A stretch of DNA of 64,000 nt from Rapana venosa (Eukaryota > Mollusca > Gastropoda > Neogastropoda > Muricidae). The stretch lies in NCBI GenBank assembly GCA_028751875.1, contig CM054140.1, forward strand, positions 7,132,570-7,196,569, in the 5' to 3' direction. Below the pieces are notes generated by a model. It worked only from the letters and a program-made list of their open reading frames with translations, was not told the DNA's origin and ran no database searches. Within the stretch, counting starts at the first letter, position 1, and the number at the start of each line of letters is the position of its first letter. Positions 37,301 through 41,324 of the stretch are shown piece after piece. Both the position numbers and the translations under genes were made by a program.

Positions 37301-37673
37301 TCGCAGGGTTGTAGACTTGGGTACTTGTGTGTGTTTATGTGTGTGTGTTTTTGTGTGTTTATGTGTGTATGTGCACATGTGTTCTTGATCATTTTATTTG
37401 AAGTTCTCTTGGAATGTTTTAACCAGTATGAAACGTAGCTTTCTTGTGTCTTTGGAGATTATGATGCATATCAATGTGCCTGTCAGTATTGTAATTGCCC
37501 TTCATGGGATGATTCAAGTGTTGTTGACTTGACTTGCCTTTTGTAACAAGGGGTAACAAGTTACTCAACGTGTGTGTGTGTGTGTGTGTTTCAACCAGGT
37601 GGCGGGACACTTGTTACCGTTGGAGGAGAGGGCAGACTGGGCTGTTCGGTGCGCTGAAGCCATTCTGAAATAG
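7261..37673 (+). CDS. EFCAB7: EFCAB7-like EF-hand protein gene, C-terminal 380 codons (locus summary)
   Basis: Ten exons join with matching phases into a 380-residue C-terminal part: 7261-7340, 8596-8725, 14895-14995, 17753-17910, 30010-30143, 20310-20458, 21828-21947, 34379-34468, 36307-36414, 37599-37673. The order mixes coordinates because the 3' half is present twice around an assembly gap; the best version of each exon is listed. The protein has a beta-rich domain ([15 protein letters not shown]), one EF-hand, an acidic helical stretch ending [11 protein letters not shown], then [13 protein letters not shown] and a terminal beta domain. This order matches my recollection of EFCAB7, a ~630-residue protein in vertebrates, so ~250 N-terminal residues should lie upstream. 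In vertebrates EFCAB7 with IQCE anchors the EVC-EVC2 complex at the ciliary base and promotes Hedgehog signalling; that role here is inferred. No database search was possible. Confidence 0.72.
7425..7500 (-). mobile_element. D2 SINE module fragment
   Basis: On the minus strand it reads from a degenerate GTCGGAACATGGCTACC to AAATCTCACCACTGGTGAACC, the D2 module shared by several SINEs in this window. Only the module is preserved. Confidence 0.7.
7501..8059. other. Intronic sequence, no gene recognised
   Basis: GT/GGGGT-rich run near 7558-7605, then T-rich sequence. The Gly/Val and Leu/Phe-rich short frames here are composition artefacts. Confidence 0.6.
8060..8390 (-). mobile_element. R1 interspersed element
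   Basis: About 330 bp, collinear with the copy at 5750-6085: GCTCAGACAG end, GACAAGTCAGGCCCAGCGC, GGAGGTGACAGGATG, AGAGAGGGATAGAAAAGAGG, then GATGCTATCTATACTGA and CATCCCCATGG. Confidence 0.75.
8596..8725 (+). CDS. EFCAB7: EFCAB7-like exon
   Basis: Acceptor GTGTGTTCAG ends at 8595 and donor GG|GTCAGT is at 8726. The 130-nt exon starts in phase 0 ([18 protein letters not shown]) and ends one base into a codon completed by the exon at 14895. It encodes the start of a beta-rich domain, with [22 protein letters not shown] content and third-position GC are far above the surrounding intron, typical of a conserved exon. Confidence 0.85.
8785..9095 (+). mobile_element. SINE-C with tRNA-like head
   Basis: Starts GGGGATAGCTCAGGGGTCAG, which resembles a tRNA A box, then CTAAGGTTAAGCAGCATTGA, GTTCACCCAGCTGTAAATGG, GGTAAAGCAGCAAGGGAG, ATGCTGGCCCCT, and a CTTTTACCTTTTAC tail. 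At least seven further copies are in the window (17962, 22795-, 24625-, 29417, 34105-, 35945-, 43985-). Confidence 0.8.
9096..9610. other. Intronic sequence, no gene recognised
   Basis: AT-rich intron sequence with no recognised repeat module and no coding exon. Confidence 0.55.
9612..10868. repeat. 43/45-bp minisatellite, about 28 copies
   Basis: Units contain GATGAACATGATTG and TGTGTGGACAG, with two length forms: one with GACAGTGAG (43 bp) and one with GACAGAGGGAG (45 bp). The 45-bp form is a multiple of three, so on the minus strand it extends the LINE frame next to it into a long artificial open frame rich in S, H, T and L. It directly abuts the broken 3' part of the antisense LINE. Confidence 0.92.
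10925..14060 (-). mobile_element. CR1/L2-like non-LTR retrotransposon, degraded, 3' part lost
   Basis: Minus-strand element in an EFCAB7 intron. A likely start ([11 protein letters not shown]) is at 14058. Endonuclease motifs: LFNVQSV and LTETWL (13400-13545), LYRPP and FGDFNFHF (13070-13210). Reverse-transcriptase motifs: [10 protein letters not shown] (~12035), SAYRPN (~11945), [10 protein letters not shown] (~11800), [10 protein letters not shown] (~11640), YADDTQL (~11540), KYLGVVLD (~11310). Post-RT motifs: [12 protein letters not shown] and [13 protein letters not shown] (10980-11105). Lesions: an in-frame TGA near 13350, frameshifts near 12950, and a 19-bp local duplication with a frame break near 11900-11950. 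The last part after [10 protein letters not shown] is replaced by the minisatellite. It looks inactive but recent. The clade assignment is from motif style only. Confidence 0.88.
14061..14890. other. Intronic sequence, possibly the LINE 5' region
   Basis: No coding exon recognised. The first few hundred bases precede the LINE start codon on the minus strand and could be its 5' UTR. The remainder is unassigned intron. Confidence 0.45.
14895..14995 (+). CDS. EFCAB7: EFCAB7-like exon
   Basis: Acceptor TACTTTTCCAG ends at 14894 and donor GGG|GTAGGC is at 14996. The exon is 101 nt. With the leftover base of the previous exon it reads [34 protein letters not shown] and ends in phase 0, which fits the exon at 17753. 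It continues the beta-rich domain and has a short acidic KDDDD loop. Confidence 0.85.
15160..15520 (+). mobile_element. Decayed SINE-A copy
   Basis: An old copy with a tRNA-like GGCTAGAGTGCTG stretch, GTTAACATTGGTACC, CTTTGGATGAGAAGGTCC and GTAGGCC markers of module D1. The 3' stretch with CAGGTTCAACTTGCCCACAA is also seen at 6135-6220. Confidence 0.5.
15577..15960 (+). mobile_element. SINE-A with tRNA-like head, D1 and D2
   Basis: The head GATAGTCTAGTGGTTAGAGC looks like a tRNA A box. GTTAACATTCCCC, a D1 module (ATGTGACTATAAACC, GCGCACACATTAAAACC) and a decayed D2 follow. It is a fairly complete composite and helps define the order head - D1 - D2. Confidence 0.72.
16188..17702. mobile_element. 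piggyBac-like, TTAA-flanked DNA transposon, non-autonomous
   Basis: TTAA at both ends (16184-16187 and 17703-17706) with inverted termini CCCTCTTGT: left reads TTAACCCTCTTGTCCCC, right reads AACAACAAGAGGGTTAA. Termini starting CCC with TTAA duplication fit the piggyBac superfamily. Subterminal GCAGCCGACAGT occurs twice (~16210 and ~16255). Inside, 16584-16769 could encode a 61-residue acidic peptide ([14 protein letters not shown]), possibly the start of a deleted transposase. A C-rich and CA-rich tract lies at 16911-16975. The element ends 50 bp before an EFCAB7 exon. The right-hand part recurs after the gap (28337-29158). Confidence 0.75.
16584..16769 (+). pseudogene. Short acidic open frame inside the TTAA element
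   Basis: 61 codons from ATG with an EEEEEG stretch, then ordinary amino-acid composition and a basic end ([11 protein letters not shown]). No domain recognised. Its position in the left part of a piggyBac-like element suggests a truncated transposase N-terminus, many of which are acidic; this is inference only. Confidence 0.3.
17753..17910 (+). CDS. EFCAB7: EFCAB7-like exon 3 of the C-terminal part (copy A)
   Basis: Acceptor GTGTTGGCAG ends at 17752 and donor CAG|GTCAGT is at 17911. The 158-nt exon starts in phase 0 with [20 protein letters not shown] and ends with LTKAF plus two bases of an Arg codon. It is intact in both copies (29207-29364); one A/G difference is synonymous (Lys). The piggyBac-like element ends 50 bp upstream, so any branch point lies close to its right end or in the remaining 46 bp. 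Confidence 0.88.
17962..18300 (+). mobile_element. SINE-C with tRNA-like head
   Basis: Begins GGATAGCTCAGTGGTCAGAG, a good tRNA-like A box, then GCTAAGGTTGAG, GTTGTAAATGGGTACC, GGTAAAGCAGCAAGGGATG and ATGCTGGCCCCT, and ends in CTTTACC/CTTTGCC repeats. It is matched by 29417-29765 in copy B. Confidence 0.82.
18310..18545 (+). repeat. (GT)n-rich tract with ~100-bp internal duplication
   Basis: TGCATGTGTGCATG and GTGTATGCACCTATGCATAT segments occur twice. It lies just upstream of the next exon's acceptor. Confidence 0.7.
18558..18690 (+). pseudogene. EFCAB7: EFCAB7-like EF-hand exon, copy A, indel-damaged
   Basis: Same splice borders as the intact copy (30010-30143) but 133 nt instead of 134, with several indels and substitutions: it reads GCTGTTTCTGGACGCAAC where copy B has GCTGATCTGGACGGCAAC, and the EF-hand loop is lost to a frameshift and stop. 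A later GACGTTTGAGTGG replaces GACGATGAGTGG. Probably sequence error at a contig end rather than a mutant allele. Confidence 0.85.
18735..19335 (+). repeat. Imperfect (TTC)n array, ~600 bp
   Basis: Long homopyrimidine run on the gene's sense strand (GAA on the other strand), interrupted by CTG and GGG. It yields artificial E/K/R-rich frames on the minus strand and F/S/L-rich frames on the plus strand. Copy B has a different internal structure (30185-30765). Confidence 0.95.
19350..19810 (+). mobile_element. D2 SINE module followed by decayed repeat
   Basis: CCAAAGTCGAAATGCAACTG, CTTCATGGTGGGCAAAAAATG and CACCATTGGTGAATCTTGGA mark a D2 module at 19350-19450. A short (AT)n run follows, then sequence resembling part of R1 (AAAAAAGGCATGAGAATGGA) and a GA/G-rich tract. 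Confidence 0.55.
19815..20265. repeat. 31-bp minisatellite with inserted R2 element
   Basis: About ten units built on TGTGACTGATGTGTCAAA followed by TAACATGACCTAA. The array is interrupted at 20040-20128 by an R2 element ((AAT/GAT)n, GTATTTATATAGTGCTGAAT), showing insertion into a pre-existing array. Copy B has a badly degraded version (31135-31560, with unit fragments to 31760). Confidence 0.88.
20310..20458 (+). CDS. EFCAB7: EFCAB7-like exon (only intact copy)
   Basis: Acceptor GTCCTTGACAG ends at 20309 and donor GAG|GTGCCC is at 20459. The 149-nt exon begins with two bases completing the Glu codon of the EF-hand exon ([16 protein letters not shown]) and ends in phase 0 with [18 protein letters not shown]. 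The segment resembles a second EF-hand-type helix-loop region ([12 protein letters not shown]), acidic but not canonical. Copy B keeps only the first ~85 bases, so this copy alone supplies the exon. Confidence 0.87.
20560..20740 (-). mobile_element. SINE-A 3' part
   Basis: On the minus strand it ends in CATTATCCTCGATATAAAA and TAAT/AATA repeats, with the CACAATGGCCTACTC marker. A long (GT)n tract follows at 20735-21040 where D1 would continue. Confidence 0.7.
20735..21040 (+). repeat. (TG)n/(TGTC)n microsatellite
   Basis: About 300 bp of TGTGTGTCTG-type repeats. All long C/V-rich frames across it are artefacts. Confidence 0.95.
21045..21725 (+). mobile_element. SINE-B with tRNA-like head and D2
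   Basis: The head CCATGGCGCAGTCATTACCA with GGAGGTTTGAATCCCATACG resembles tRNA A and B boxes. Then come CTGCAGGTGTCTGTATCTCT, CATCATCATTGATCATC, the D2 module (CCTGAAGTTTGAATGTGGCT, ACAAAATCTCGCCTTTGG), a poly-G run and an old A-box-like GTAGCAAG end. Same family as the copy at 42380. The downstream end lies ~100 bp before an EFCAB7 exon. Confidence 0.78.
21828..21947 (+). CDS. EFCAB7: EFCAB7-like exon (copy A, intact)
   Basis: Acceptor GTGGGTTGCAG ends at 21827 and donor AAG|GTCAGT is at 21948. It is 120 nt, phase 0 at both ends: [40 protein letters not shown]. It begins the terminal beta-rich domain. Identical in copy B (33113-33232). Confidence 0.9.
21968..22060 (+). repeat. R2 element
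   Basis: Starts 20 bp after the exon's donor: (AATAAT)n, then GGAATTTGTATAGCGCTATG and CAAATCAAAGCGCTTGC. Two AGCGCT boxes bracket about 25 bp. Confidence 0.8.
22203..22512 (+). repeat. ~152-bp tandem duplication with internal inverted repeat
   Basis: Two units sharing GATATTTGATTTAAGGAATT, CCCTAGGAGTAACCCACTAC and CACTACTGGGTTACGGTAGC. Within each unit GTAACCCA and TGGGTTAC are inverted about 50 bp apart. Both units are also present in copy B (33475-33785). Confidence 0.85.
22795..23025 (-). mobile_element. SINE-C
   Basis: Minus-strand copy: head near 23020 (ACCGAATACCTCAGTGGTCA), GCTAAGGTTAAGCAGCATTG, GTACAGTCCCCCACTTCATC, CAGCTGTAAATGGGTACC. It ends about 50 bp before the next exon. Confidence 0.78.
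23075..23163 (+). pseudogene. EFCAB7: EFCAB7-like exon, copy A, one base short
   Basis: Same borders as 34379-34468 but 89 nt, one G fewer in the G run after the acceptor (GCAGGGGAGAG against GCAGGGGGAGAG). This shifts the frame to a TGA within nine codons. A homopolymer error at a contig end is the simplest explanation. Confidence 0.88.
23155..23972 (+). repeat. 28-bp minisatellite made of a splice-donor unit (copy A)
   Basis: The first unit straddles the exon end: GAGAACAAG|GTAATG. The unit GAGAACAAG followed by GTAATGTACCCTGATGTTA is then repeated about 29 times, with GTAATG/GTCATG as main variants. Almost every copy therefore carries AACAAG|GT, a good 5' splice-site match. Copy A shows more indels than copy B (34460-35278). 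Confidence 0.93.
24625..24945 (-). mobile_element. SINE-C
   Basis: Minus-strand copy with the best-preserved tRNA-like head: GGGATAGCTCAGTGGTCTGA near 24940, then GCTAAGGTTAAGCAGCAATG, CACCCAGCTGTAAATGG, ATGCTGGCTCCTAGAGAGGC and a CTTAACCTTTACTT tail. Confidence 0.85.
24998..25106 (+). pseudogene. EFCAB7: EFCAB7-like exon, copy A, one base long
   Basis: 109 nt against 108 in copy B (36307-36414): an extra A in TTTTCAACTG shifts the frame after NQGNLVF. Splice borders are otherwise unchanged (acceptor TGTACAG, donor AAAG|GTGTGT). Confidence 0.88.
25107..25405 (+). repeat. (GT)n tract and LINE-like 3' tail
   Basis: The GT-rich run begins right at the donor. At 25305-25330 TTCAAATTCAAATTC starts a dispersed sequence (AAAGCTTTATTATCTC, CATTTAAACATTTAAACA) that looks like a minus-strand LINE 3' end with a TTTGAA tail. 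Matched at 36601-36720. Confidence 0.55.
25406..26120. other. Intronic sequence, no gene recognised
   Basis: AT-rich with CT-rich and GTTT-rich tracts near 25870 and 26030. ATTCAGATTTATTGTCATAC near 25940 looks like the start of another LINE-type 3' end, not followed further. Confidence 0.5.
26125..26255 (+). repeat. Dispersed LINE-type 3' end (R9)
   Basis: CAATGTGCCTGTCAGTATTG, TAATTGCCCTTCATGGGATG, then TTGTTGATTGACTTGCC. The same sequence with a longer (GACTT)n tail is at 49425-49545, and copy B has it at 37430-37540. Confidence 0.65.
26303..26377 (+). pseudogene. EFCAB7: EFCAB7-like last exon, copy A, indel-damaged
   Basis: An extra G (GTGGCGGGGACAC against GTGGCGGGACAC) and a missing G before the stop (CATTCTAAATAG against CATTCTGAAATAG) shift and then restore the frame. 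The intact form is 37599-37673. Confidence 0.85.
26378..27595 (+). other. EFCAB7: Probable EFCAB7 3' UTR/3' flank (copy A)
   Basis: Follows the stop codon without a recognised gene. It contains (GT)n and (AT)n near 27240-27345. I saw no clear AATAAA that decides the transcript end. Confidence 0.4.
27598..27836 (-). mobile_element. R1 element cut by the assembly gap
   Basis: Collinear with 38890-39125 (GACAAGTCAGGCCCAGTGCA, GGCATAGGAGAGAATTGTTA, AAGGCAGGATAATGGACC) and interrupted by N. The contig ends inside this repeat. Confidence 0.85.
27837..28336. other. Assembly gap, 500 N
   Basis: Exactly 500 unknown bases, a conventional placeholder size. Frames drawn across it are meaningless. The flanks are the end and the start of the same duplicated block. 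Confidence 0.99.
29207..29364 (+). CDS. EFCAB7: EFCAB7-like exon (copy B of 17753-17910, intact)
   Basis: Same 158-nt exon, phase and splice sites as copy A. The only coding difference noticed is AAA/AAG for one Lys. Almost certainly the same locus as 17753-17910, not a second gene. Confidence 0.85.
29417..29770 (+). mobile_element. SINE-C (copy B of 17962-18300)
   Basis: Same insertion, slightly better preserved (CAGCTGTAAATGGGTACCTG, GGGAGAGGAGATGGG). Confidence 0.85.
30010..30143 (+). CDS. EFCAB7: EFCAB7-like EF-hand exon (intact)
   Basis: Acceptor ACTGTGCAG ends at 30009 and donor GAGG|GTGAGT is at 30144. It is 134 nt. After completing an Arg codon it reads [20 protein letters not shown] then [20 protein letters not shown]. 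The EF-hand loop [12 protein letters not shown] has D1, D3, N5, S9 and E12 in place for Ca2+ binding; the usual Gly at position 6 is Asn. Flanking helices are ALEEIFDIA and EFNWFNLR. It is followed by an acidic stretch and by the exon at 20310-20458 in the true order. Confidence 0.9.
30185..30765 (+). repeat. Imperfect (TTC)n array (copy B)
   Basis: Counterpart of 18735-19335, with longer pure TTC runs (around 30485-30575 and 30690-30745). The two copies are too different internally to align unit by unit, as expected for either polymerase slippage or basecalling error. Confidence 0.95.
31583..31670 (+). pseudogene. EFCAB7: EFCAB7-like exon, copy B, truncated
   Basis: The first half of the exon at 20310-20458 is recognisable (AGAACGTGTGAGCTGG, CGCTGAACGAAATGGAGGCA) but riddled with indels. 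The second half is replaced by minisatellite-like GTGTGACTGATGTGTCA. Copy A has the intact exon. Confidence 0.85.
31850..32326. repeat. SINE-A fragment and (TG)n tract (copy B)
   Basis: Corrupted counterpart of 20560-21040. SINE-A 3' end on the minus strand, then TGTGTGTCTG repeats. Confidence 0.75.
32327..33012 (+). mobile_element. SINE-B with D2 (copy B)
   Basis: Counterpart of 21045-21725, with the same tRNA-like head and D2 module. It preserves CTTCATGGTGGGCAAAAATG better than copy A. Confidence 0.8.
33113..33232 (+). CDS. EFCAB7: EFCAB7-like exon (copy B of 21828-21947, intact)
   Basis: 120 nt, phase 0/0, same protein as copy A. R2 follows at 33252-33320 in indel-damaged form. Confidence 0.87.
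33475..33785 (+). repeat. ~152-bp tandem duplication (copy B)
   Basis: Counterpart of 22203-22512; both units are present with the same GTAACCCA/TGGGTTAC inverted arms. Confidence 0.8.
34105..34328 (-). mobile_element. SINE-C (copy B)
   Basis: Counterpart of 22795-23025 with the same truncation, consistent with the two blocks being one locus. Confidence 0.78.
34379..34468 (+). CDS. EFCAB7: EFCAB7-like exon (intact)
   Basis: Acceptor TTGTCCGCAG ends at 34378 and donor AACAAG|GTAATG is at 34469. It is 90 nt, phase 0 at both ends: [30 protein letters not shown]. Part of the terminal beta-rich domain. The last nine bases and the donor form the first unit of a 28-bp minisatellite, so the authentic donor is followed by ~28 near-copies of itself. 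Confidence 0.9.
34460..35278 (+). repeat. 28-bp minisatellite made of a splice-donor unit (copy B)
   Basis: About 29 units of GAGAACAAG then GTAATGTACCCTGATGTTA, with variants GTCATG, GTAGTG, CTGCTG and GGGGTT. Unit length is not a multiple of three, so use of a neighbouring donor would shift the frame; one unit downstream the frame soon meets TAG. Confidence 0.95.
35945..36250 (-). mobile_element. SINE-C (copy B)
   Basis: Counterpart of 24625-24945, with the tRNA-like head GGGATAGCTCAGTGGTCTGA on the minus strand near 36245. Confidence 0.85.
36307..36414 (+). CDS. EFCAB7: EFCAB7-like exon (intact)
   Basis: Acceptor ATGTTACAG ends at 36306 and donor AAAG|GTGTGT is at 36415. It is 108 nt, phase 0/0: [36 protein letters not shown]. 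Alternating hydrophobic residues suggest beta strands. The donor runs straight into a (GT)n tract. Confidence 0.9.
37599..37673 (+). CDS. EFCAB7: EFCAB7-like last coding exon (intact)
   Basis: A GT-rich stretch then TTTCAACCAG ends at 37598. The exon reads [24 protein letters not shown] and stops at TAG (37671-37673). It is 25 codons including the stop, phase 0. The short C-terminal helix with DWAVRC matches the end expected for this family. Confidence 0.88.
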   Translation: MAGHLLPLEERADWAVRCAEAILK

Positions 37674-38557
37674 TGACGTCTGCCACTAGCCTCCATTCTG
37701 ATGTGCATGACATGACATTTGAGCTGTACTGTATCAGAGGCATTGGTCATGCTTGTACAGGCCCCCAGATCTGACCAAGCCCCTGATCTTTGTCTATTGT
37801 GTATGTTAAAGAGTATTTTGAAATGGGTTTTTTTCGTTTTATCATTTAAGATAGGTTTGATACTTGTTGTTAACATAGGAAGCCTAGTATATATGGTGGT
37901 GGTGAATGGTGTTAACAAAACATGGCAGCAGTGGCGGTGATTTAAAACTTCCTGACTTTCTGAGACAGTTGCGTGTGCAGAGCTGCTGGGGCGTTGATGA
38001 ATTCTTCGTGTGCTTGTATGTATTAGGATGATGTAAAAGTTGTACATGTTGTACATGTTTAAGATCTTCCCAATTTGAACCAGTGTTTTAAAATCTGTTT
38101 CGATAGAGGAAATTGTACATGATAAGGATCTTTTGATTTCTTTTGGTGTTGGTAAAGAGGATAGGAAAACAGTGTGGGCCTTGTAGCATCCCCGAATGTG
38201 AATTTTAGCTACTTAAAACTTTTGGGGAAAATTAGTATGCAAGTACCATGCCGTTTTAGTCTTAGAATCAAGGGAACTCATAAATTGTATTTCTCTAAAT
38301 ATGGAGAAATACTCCCCCACTTCAAATTTCTGTGACATTCCATGTGTATGATTGTAAGTTGTTATTTATTTTAGCATGGTTGATGATTACTGTTGCTTTC
38401 TTTTTCTTTTTTGTTATACAGTTTATTTTAGCTATGTTGATTATAAGTCTCTGTGAGTTTTTAATTTTGTATGATTTTTGTTGCAGATTGTTATTTATTA
38501 ATTTATTCAAATCATTTTTGCATGGCTGATATGTATGTATGTGTGTGTGTACATATA

Positions 38558-38614
<57 letters not shown>

Positions 38615-38884
38615 ATTGTGTGTGTGTGCGTGTGTGTATTTTAGCTGAATTTATTCATTTGTGATTTATTTTCATTGGTTATTCATCTTGGTAAAAAGAC
38701 ACACTGCCTGTTGTAAGTTGTAAGTTGATTTTTTAAAAACCTTTTTTTCAAAAAGTATTTTCAGACTTCTGATTCTGCTGCATTCTTGTTTGTATGGTCT
38801 GTAGAGACCCAAAACTGTAGTGTACAAATTTTGTCATGTCCTCTCTCTCTCATTTCTGTTCTTGTTACTCCCTGTTTTCTTCTT
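37674..38884 (+). other. EFCAB7: Probable EFCAB7 3' UTR/3' flank (copy B)
   Basis: Counterpart of 26378-27595, with an (AT)n run at 38555-38620. No gene recognised and no decisive polyadenylation signal seen. Confidence 0.4.
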
Positions 38885-39205
38885 GTTCATCGAACGCTCA
38901 GACAGCAACTACTGTTTTCTGTCACCTGAGTGAAAACGTGCTGCGCTGCCGTTAAGCGCCTGACAAGTCAGGCCCAGTGCATCCCAACTTTGGCATAGGA
39001 GAGAATTGTTATGTTTTAGGTCTTTCTGAGGAAACAAAGGCAGGATAATGGACCAAGAAGGCAGAAAGTAAACAAGAAGGAGGTGACAGGAAGAAAAGGA
39101 ACAAGGCAGAAACAAAGAGTGGGATAGGAAAGAGAGAATTCCTAGCACAGAATTTTCAGAAGGTGGGGATGCTATTTACACTGACAGGCCCCCTGGTATT
39201 CCGAC
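38885..39205 (-). mobile_element. R1 element (complete copy at the end of block B)
   Basis: Full-length member running past the point where copy A is cut by the gap: GGAGGTGACAGGAAG, AGAGTGGGATAGGAAAGAG, GGTGGGGATGCTATTTACAC. A 30-base G run follows at 39212-39241. Confidence 0.85.
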
Positions 39206-39208
39206 AAA

Positions 39209-39240
<32 letters not shown>

Positions 39241-39299
39241 GCTCCCTGTCTGATGTTTTCCTGTATTTTTTCTGTTCTGGATTGATATATCTGTTTTCA

Positions 39300-39545
39300 T
39301 CTTCTATGTGGGTCTGTTTGTGCATGTGTGAGTGAGTGAGAGAGAGAGAGTGTGTGAGGAAGTGAGTGAGTGTGTATGTGAGACTGTGTGTGCATGTGTG
39401 AGTGTGCACATGTGTGTGTGCGTGCACACGTGTGTGTGTGTATGCGCGTGCATGTAAATATTGGTCTCTGTTTTAATATTTCGTATTATAAGCGATATTA
39501 GATAGATGCATGTGTGTGTGTGTGTGTGTTTGCACGCATGCATGC
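39300..39545 (+). repeat. GT/GA-rich microsatellites
   Basis: GTGAGTGAGTGAGAGAGAG-type and (GT)n tracts. Minus-strand H/T-rich frames are artefacts. Confidence 0.85.
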
Positions 39546-39551
39546 ACCAAA

Positions 39552-39766
39552 GAGTGACTGTATTTTCAGCTGTTTCGCTCTAACTCTGTACTCTAAATCA
39601 GCCATCATTCCGTCCACTAGACTAGGTCCCTTCAAACATAAGCCTTTTAAATTTTTAAAATTTTTCATCAGGTTTTGCTTATATTCAGACATATCCCTTA
39701 TTTCTACGTTTGTTGAATTCCAGCAAGGAAAGCCCTCGTATCCAATCCAAAGATAACCTGTGATAA
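39552..39766 (-). pseudogene. Unrecognised coding-like fragment
   Basis: On the minus strand ~70 codons stay open with protein-like composition: LITGYLWIGYEGFPCWNST, NVEIRDMSEYKQNLMKNFKN, LKGLCLKGPSLVDGMMADLE, YRVRAKQLKIQSL. It is bounded by a GT tract on one side and a D2 SINE module on the other. I do not recognise the family. A fragment of a transposon protein is more likely than a host exon, because no convincing splice sites flank it. Confidence 0.4.
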
Positions 39767-39774
39767 GTTTGTAT

Positions 39775-39890
39775 CATTCCTAACTCGGTCATATTCCCCG
39801 AAGTCGGAATGCGGCTACCTTCATGGTGGGCAGAAAAAACAAAACGGTCGCATATGCAAAATCTCACTGTTGGTGAACCCCAGAGCTCTA
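39775..39890 (+). mobile_element. D2 SINE module fragment
   Basis: AAGTCGGAATGCGGCTACCT, CATGGTGGGCAG, GGTCGCATATGCAAAATCTC, CTGTTGGTGAACCCCAGAGC: one of the best-preserved D2 copies. Confidence 0.8.
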
Positions 39891-40240
39891 AGAACGTTAA
39901 TTTCTTTTATTTTTCAAGTTGGCATTATTCATAATTTGTCATGGCTCATTTGTGAAAGGTGATGGGACTGCTTTGTATTATTGTGGTGTGTATCTGAGGT
40001 ATTTCATTCCAACAGTGTTACTGTGTTGGAAGAGGTCCAAACTTCTGACGTCTTTTAGCCTGTGTCTTGTGTTCTGTCATCTGCTGCTGCTGTGACAGTG
40101 TCCCTAGGTAGCTTGTGAAAAGTAATCATGCTATTCCTCACTAGAAAGAGCAAATAAAGACTGGGACAAAAAAAATGTGGAGAAAAAGCGTTTGTGTTGT
40201 GACTGTGGTTTTGTGTGTGTGTGTGTGTGTGTTTACTCTT
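39891..40240. other. No gene recognised
   Basis: Single-copy-looking intergenic sequence followed by a short (GT)n run at 40212. Confidence 0.5.
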
Positions 40241-40317
40241 TTATTTCAAGGATAATGGAATAAGCACTCATGCTTTTTTTTACATCCAGCGTGTGTGTAT
40301 GTGAATAAAAATTTGTG

Positions 40318-40670
40318 TGCATTTATTTATTTATCTATTCTTTCATTTCGAGGATAATGGAATAAGCACTCATGTGTTTTCTTACATCCAGTCCCCGTGT
40401 GTATGCAGCTTTTGTAAATTTTGTCATCTGTTCCCACCGGCACACAATGGCCTACTCTTCCAAAAAGTGGAACAGGTTTTAACATGTGCGCAAGATATTC
40501 TGCGTGCGTTTGCACACTGGACCTCTGTTTATAGTCTCATCCAAAGGACTTATGGGGAGAGTGGAGTCGACACTGATGTTAACTCCAGAGGAAAAATCGT
40601 CTGGAACTATATTCGAACCCTGGTCAGCAGATTATGAATGCATCACTCTGACCACCAGGCTATCCCGTCC

Positions 40671-40673
<3 letters not shown>
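40318..40673 (-). mobile_element. SINE-A, near full length, tRNA-like head
   Basis: On the minus strand: head GGGATAGCCTGGTGGTCAGA, B-box-like CAGGGTTCGAATATAG, GTTAACATCAGTGTCGACTC, the D1 module (GAGACTATAAACAGAGGTCC, AGTAGGCCATTGTGTGCC), CATTATCCTCGAAATGAAAG and a TAAATAAATAAAT tail at 40320. A 3' fragment of another copy lies at 40245-40300. Defines the family. Confidence 0.85.
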
Positions 40674-40674
<1 letters not shown>

Positions 40675-40740
<66 letters not shown>

Positions 40741-40790
40741 CGCGCGTGCGTGCGTGTGTGCATGCGTGCGTGTGTGTGTGTGTGTGTGTG
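40675..40790 (+). repeat. (GT)n/(CG)n microsatellite
   Basis: GT repeats with a GCGCGCGCGCGCG core, a potential Z-DNA-forming tract, between two SINEs. Confidence 0.9.
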
Positions 40791-40799
40791 TCCATCCCA

Positions 40800-41061
40800 A
40801 ATAGATGTTTCACTCATTTATTTCATTTCATTTATTTCATTTCATTTATACCACTTAAAGTCACGAGATTTCTCTTCGTGAAATTCGGGCGGCTCTCCCC
40901 GGGAAGAGCACGTCGCCACAAGAGCAGCACCACCCTTTTTTTTTTGGTCCGCCACTGTATGTTTCCCTGTCAGTGGCTTTTTTCTAAGATTTTTGCCAGG
41001 GACAACTCTCTTGTTGCCGTGGGTTCTTTTACGTGCGCGGAATAATTTTGTGTAACACACG

Positions 41062-41092
<31 letters not shown>

Positions 41093-41235
41093 TAGCGCCC
41101 AGACCACCACTCATGGTCTAATGGATGGGGAAAAGTTTCGGGCCTAAAACGGGATTCGAACCACCGCACACTTCCGACCCAGACTTTTTCGCTTTCAAGA
41201 CAGGCACGTTACCTCTAGACCACCGATCCACCGCA
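40800..41235 (-). mobile_element. SINE-D, full length, tRNA-like head
   Basis: On the minus strand: GGATCGGTGGTCTAGAGGTA (A-box-like), GCGGTGGTTCGAATCCCG (near-perfect B box), TAGACCATGAGTGGTGGTC, GATGATAAACCGAGGTCCCG (the segment shared with D1), GCAACAAGAGAGTTGTCCCT, GGGGAGAGCCGCCCGAATTT and an AAATGAAATAAATGA tail. Other copies: 52925, 56340, 60780. Confidence 0.85.
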
Positions 41236-41324
41236 CGCGCACACACACTCAGTCCGGCTCCATGACAAATATATAAAATGAGGCTAAATGCATGGAACAC
41301 CAAATACTCTAAAAATATGACATG

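Larger units (their letters stand above)
28337..39150 (+). repeat. Copy B of the ~11-kb duplicated block (contig start)
   Basis: Begins at the gap with GTCTCCAGTCGCCAAGGTTC, matching copy A at 16873. Collinear to ~39130, beyond which unique sequence follows. 30780-32000 is heavily corrupted by indels compared with copy A, whereas later exons are cleaner than in copy A. Confidence 0.92.

Noticed and set aside
16873..39150. Two tandem EFCAB7 paralogues or exon duplication
   Set aside because: Complementary indels, identical SINE insertions and termination exactly at a 500-N gap favour overlapping contig ends; neither copy is a complete gene half on its own.
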